Source: Pseudobacteriovorax antillogorgiicola (GTDB lineage: Bacteria > Bdellovibrionota_B > Oligoflexia > Oligoflexales > RGVZ01). Taken from it: DNA of 64,000 nt. Below are positions 62,300 to 64,000 of this stretch, in pieces. The translations under genes were made by a program, and so were the position numbers. Each line of letters opens with the position of its first letter. Position 1 is the stretch's first letter. The stretch spans positions 19,429 to 83,428 of the forward strand of contig CAMDHM010000006.1 of NCBI GenBank assembly GCA_945898195.1, in the 5' to 3' direction. The notes beneath the pieces are model-generated. The model was not told where the DNA came from. It was given only the letters and a program-made list of their open reading frames with translations, and did not search any database.

Positions 62300-63749
62300 T
62301 TTTTTTCTGATCAAGGGTAGCCTTAAGCGACGATGAGAACGATTGACCAACTACCAGCCCACCGTAATTCACAGTCTCATACTGCAATCCTTTTCTGTCC
62401 GAGAAATAAAGTGATTCTACACCGCTTGCTCCATCGAACCGATACGCATTTTGCAAAAGGTCGATCGTAAGATCCGCCCCGAGATCGCTATCACAAGACT
62501 CAAAGAACACAAGGGGCATTGCCACACCAAAATCTTTGAGTGCTTGCACCATCCCAGCCTTGCTGATCCCTGGAGTCCTAAGTGGCTCGGACCCGTCTGA
62601 TGCGAGATCGTTTTTAAGATCACCGGATTTCAAATCATTAGTTTTGAGGTCACCGATCTTAAGTTCGTTGCTTTTAAGATCACCCACTTTCAGCTCGCCA
62701 ACTTTAAGGTCCCCAACCTTTAAATCCCCAAACTTAAGATCTCCAACTTTCAAATCGCCAATCTTAAGATCACCGACCTTCAAATCACCAACTTTCAAAT
62801 CATTCAGTGAGACCGCTGAATCTGCAAGGTCAAGGTCTCCCACTTTCAAATCACCAATTTTAAGAACACCATCTTTATTGTTAACCGAGGGAAGGATAAT
62901 ATCCTCGAACCTGGTACCATTGATCATTAAATCCCCAAGGCGCACACTCTGAGTCGGACTAACTGTCACAATTAAATCAACGAAACGCATTTCCCGCACA
63001 GTCAGGGCAGAGGCGATCACCCTGTAACGTTCCTTCAAAGCGAAATCGTTCATTAAATCGGAGCGATAAGATAATTTTGGAGCCACAACAAAATCGCCGC
63101 CGCCGTGAGATTTTGAAATAAGGACGTACGCAACATCCGAGTATCCAATATTTTTTGCCATCAAAATGTTTTTGACGGCGTCCTGCATTGCGCGAAAAGA
63201 CTTTTCTGACGCCAAAGGCATCTCGTTATATCGAAAATCACTCGCTTCTTCGGCTGTAAGGCCTGGGGAAAATTCAACCTCCTCCGCCCTGCCGTTATAA
63301 TCACCAGGCAGGCAGAACCGAACTTTACCTTGACGAGCCAGTTTATTGGTAAAAATAAACAGTCCCGTTTTTGAACCATTGATATCGGAACGGCAAATCA
63401 ATTTCTCGAGGCCGCCCGCATCTTTTTCAACCTGAACCGAAAACCTGCTCAAATCGGTCGCATATGAGTTAGCAACGCGAGCAAGCGTCGCCTTACCGGC
63501 AGAGTCCACGTGACCAGAAGCAGCCGACAAGGCCATTCCGATGCGCTCATACTGAGTCGCAATAATATCACTTTGAGGCGTCTCATTCGCATAAAATATG
63601 ACTATTTCGGCGTTGCCTTTTTTGACCGCCATACCGTCCACCGAAGCGACGTCTTTTTTATTCGCGAATTGGATTCGGCAGGCGCTAATGCTTGGTAGAG
63701 ATAGCATCACAGCACAAAAGAAAACAAACCTGTGAAAAGAATACCTCAT
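62289..63749 (-). CDS. Lipoprotein with caspase-like His/Cys dyad and GDLKx repeats
   Basis: The 486-residue protein starts MRYSFHRFVFFCAVMLSLPS and has lipobox ISAC (Cys24). Residues 48-230 form alternating strands and helices: AEIVIFYAN, KTGLFIFTNKLARQ, and DVAYVLISKSHGGGDFVVA, where His215 is followed by GGG. Residues 408-420 read GVAMPLVFFESCD with Cys419. A hydrophobic strand ending H-G and another ending E/D-x-C is the catalytic layout of clan CD peptidases (caspases, clostripain). Between them residues 296-380 are about 16 pentapeptides of the form KVGDL. No family known to me has this insertion. It converges with the SpoIIE gene, overlapping by 11 nt. Confidence 0.75.
   Translation of the reverse strand: MRYSFHRFVFFCAVMLSLPSISACRIQFANKKDVASVDGMAVKKGNAEIVIFYANETPQSDIIATQYERIGMALSAASGHVDSAGKATLARVANSYATDLSRFSVQVEKDAGGLEKLICRSDINGSKTGLFIFTNKLARQGKVRFCLPGDYNGRAEEVEFSPGLTAEEASDFRYNEMPLASEKSFRAMQDAVKNILMAKNIGYSDVAYVLISKSHGGGDFVVAPKLSYRSDLMNDFALKERYRVIASALTVREMRFVDLIVTVSPTQSVRLGDLMINGTRFEDIILPSVNNKDGVLKIGDLKVGDLDLADSAVSLNDLKVGDLKVGDLKIGDLKVGDLKFGDLKVGDLKVGELKVGDLKSNELKIGDLKTNDLKSGDLKNDLASDGSEPLRTPGISKAGMVQALKDFGVAMPLVFFESCDSDLGADLTIDLLQNAYRFDGASGVESLYFSDRKGLQYETVNYGGLVVGQSFSSSLKATLDQKKTKN
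62610..62864 (-). repeat. 15-bp tandem repeats encoding GDLK[VIF] pentapeptides
   Basis: About 16 units of 15 bp (minus-strand consensus AAAGTTGGAGATCTT with synonymous variation), interrupted once by DLADSAVSLN. Third-position changes differ between units, so the protein repeat is under selection rather than newly expanded. The pentapeptide layout resembles a right-handed quadrilateral beta helix, with Leu in the centre position. Confidence 0.85.
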
Positions 63750-63896
63750 TGTGACCCTCCGATTAAGTCACGTCTCTTCGGTATCTTCTGACCAAAACTA
63801 AAGGATAAGGGAATTTATGCTTTAAAACCGAGGGGTTCAGCGAACATCTAAACGAGTAGCGCCACAATAAGTGTTACCGAAGGGGGCGTATTTCAG

Positions 63897-64000
63897 GTGG
63901 AAGTGCCCGAAAGGGCTAAGAAAATCATTGAAAAACAGCGCCGGCCGCGAAATGATGGATTCACTAAAACACCATTATTTCAAGGGGTTAACCTCGTGAC
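63897..64000 (+). CDS. Possible 5' end of a gene running off the window
   Basis: A frame opens with GTG at 63897 (or 63903) after GAAGGGGG and stays open to the window end. It encodes VEVPERAKKIIEKQRRPRN and on, a basic helical start. The in-frame region is open back to 63852. Only about 34 codons are visible and the family is unknown, so this may not be a gene. Confidence 0.3.
   Translation, partial: MEVPERAKKIIEKQRRPRNDGFTKTPLFQGVNLV

Noticed and set aside
62610..62864. CRISPR-like array
   Set aside because: The units are contiguous 15-bp coding repeats with no unique spacers; no other array-like repeats are seen in the window.
62536..62952. Plus-strand Ser/Pro/Leu repeat frame opposite the GDLKx repeats
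   Set aside because: It is a mirror of the 15-bp repeats of the lipoprotein gene; no ribosome site, and it lies wholly inside that gene.

Overview
The window is a compact Gram-negative chromosome segment of roughly 50 percent G+C. It is dense with envelope genes: many signal peptides, lipoboxes and TPR proteins, an outer-membrane barrel, a pseudopilin-like protein and SpoIIE/HAMP-type signalling proteins. Together with a myxobacterial/Bdellovibrio-like flavour of several genes (secreted TPR operon, RdgC C-terminal-like protein, GH3 protein, MAPEG plus ABC1 kinase), this suggests a member of the Bdellovibrionota/Oligoflexia or another lineage once called Deltaproteobacteria. That placement is inference; no rRNA or marker set is present. 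Neighbouring genes often overlap by 4 nt or converge with small overlaps, and several starts are TTG or GTG.

Layout. 1-1032: a truncated membrane-anchored helical-repeat protein and an outer-membrane barrel protein (-). 1134-2873: RppH-type Nudix hydrolase, a small membrane protein and a BtuF-like metal-receptor protein (+). 2842-12299: a six-gene leftward operon with a lytic transglycosylase, a coiled-coil/beta secreted protein, two very large secreted TPR proteins, a TPR lipoprotein and a receiver-domain protein; it looks like one periplasmic assembly. tRNA-Pro(GGG) lies just upstream. 12764-17409: SGNH hydrolase, two lipoproteins (one with a CxxCH haem motif) and a Ser/Thr-repeat pseudopilin-like protein. 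17464-22362: a BMP-type (nucleoside-like) ABC importer plus a DUF167 gene. 22481-31517: mixed metabolism and signalling, including saccharopine dehydrogenase-like protein, an OmpR/histidine kinase pair, a papain-like secreted protein, SIMPL protein, YihY and an RdgC C-terminal-like protein. 31875-38924: Smr protein, PrmA and RsmE methyltransferases, a double-HAMP membrane protein, aconitase and a polytopic membrane protein.

38955-42592 is an accessory island remnant at the initiator tRNA gene. It holds a broken tyrosine integrase, a decayed IS3-family element in its 5' part, and a two-gene HipA-type system. There the kinase core is one protein and the HipS-like domain is fused to a HipB-like helix-turn-helix in the second protein.

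42593-64000 is again chromosomal: AhpD-like protein, MAPEG protein plus ABC1 kinase, M28 peptidase, a Ca-motif/cyclic-nucleotide-domain gene pair, aminotransferase, enolase-superfamily enzyme with hydrolases, GH3 protein, zinc peptidase-like protein, ATP-grasp ligase, TcdA and a membrane SpoIIE phosphatase. It ends with a lipoprotein that appears to be a caspase-fold (clan CD) peptidase interrupted by 15-bp repeats encoding GDLKx pentapeptides. That lipoprotein and the HipS-HipB fusion system are the two most interesting loci.
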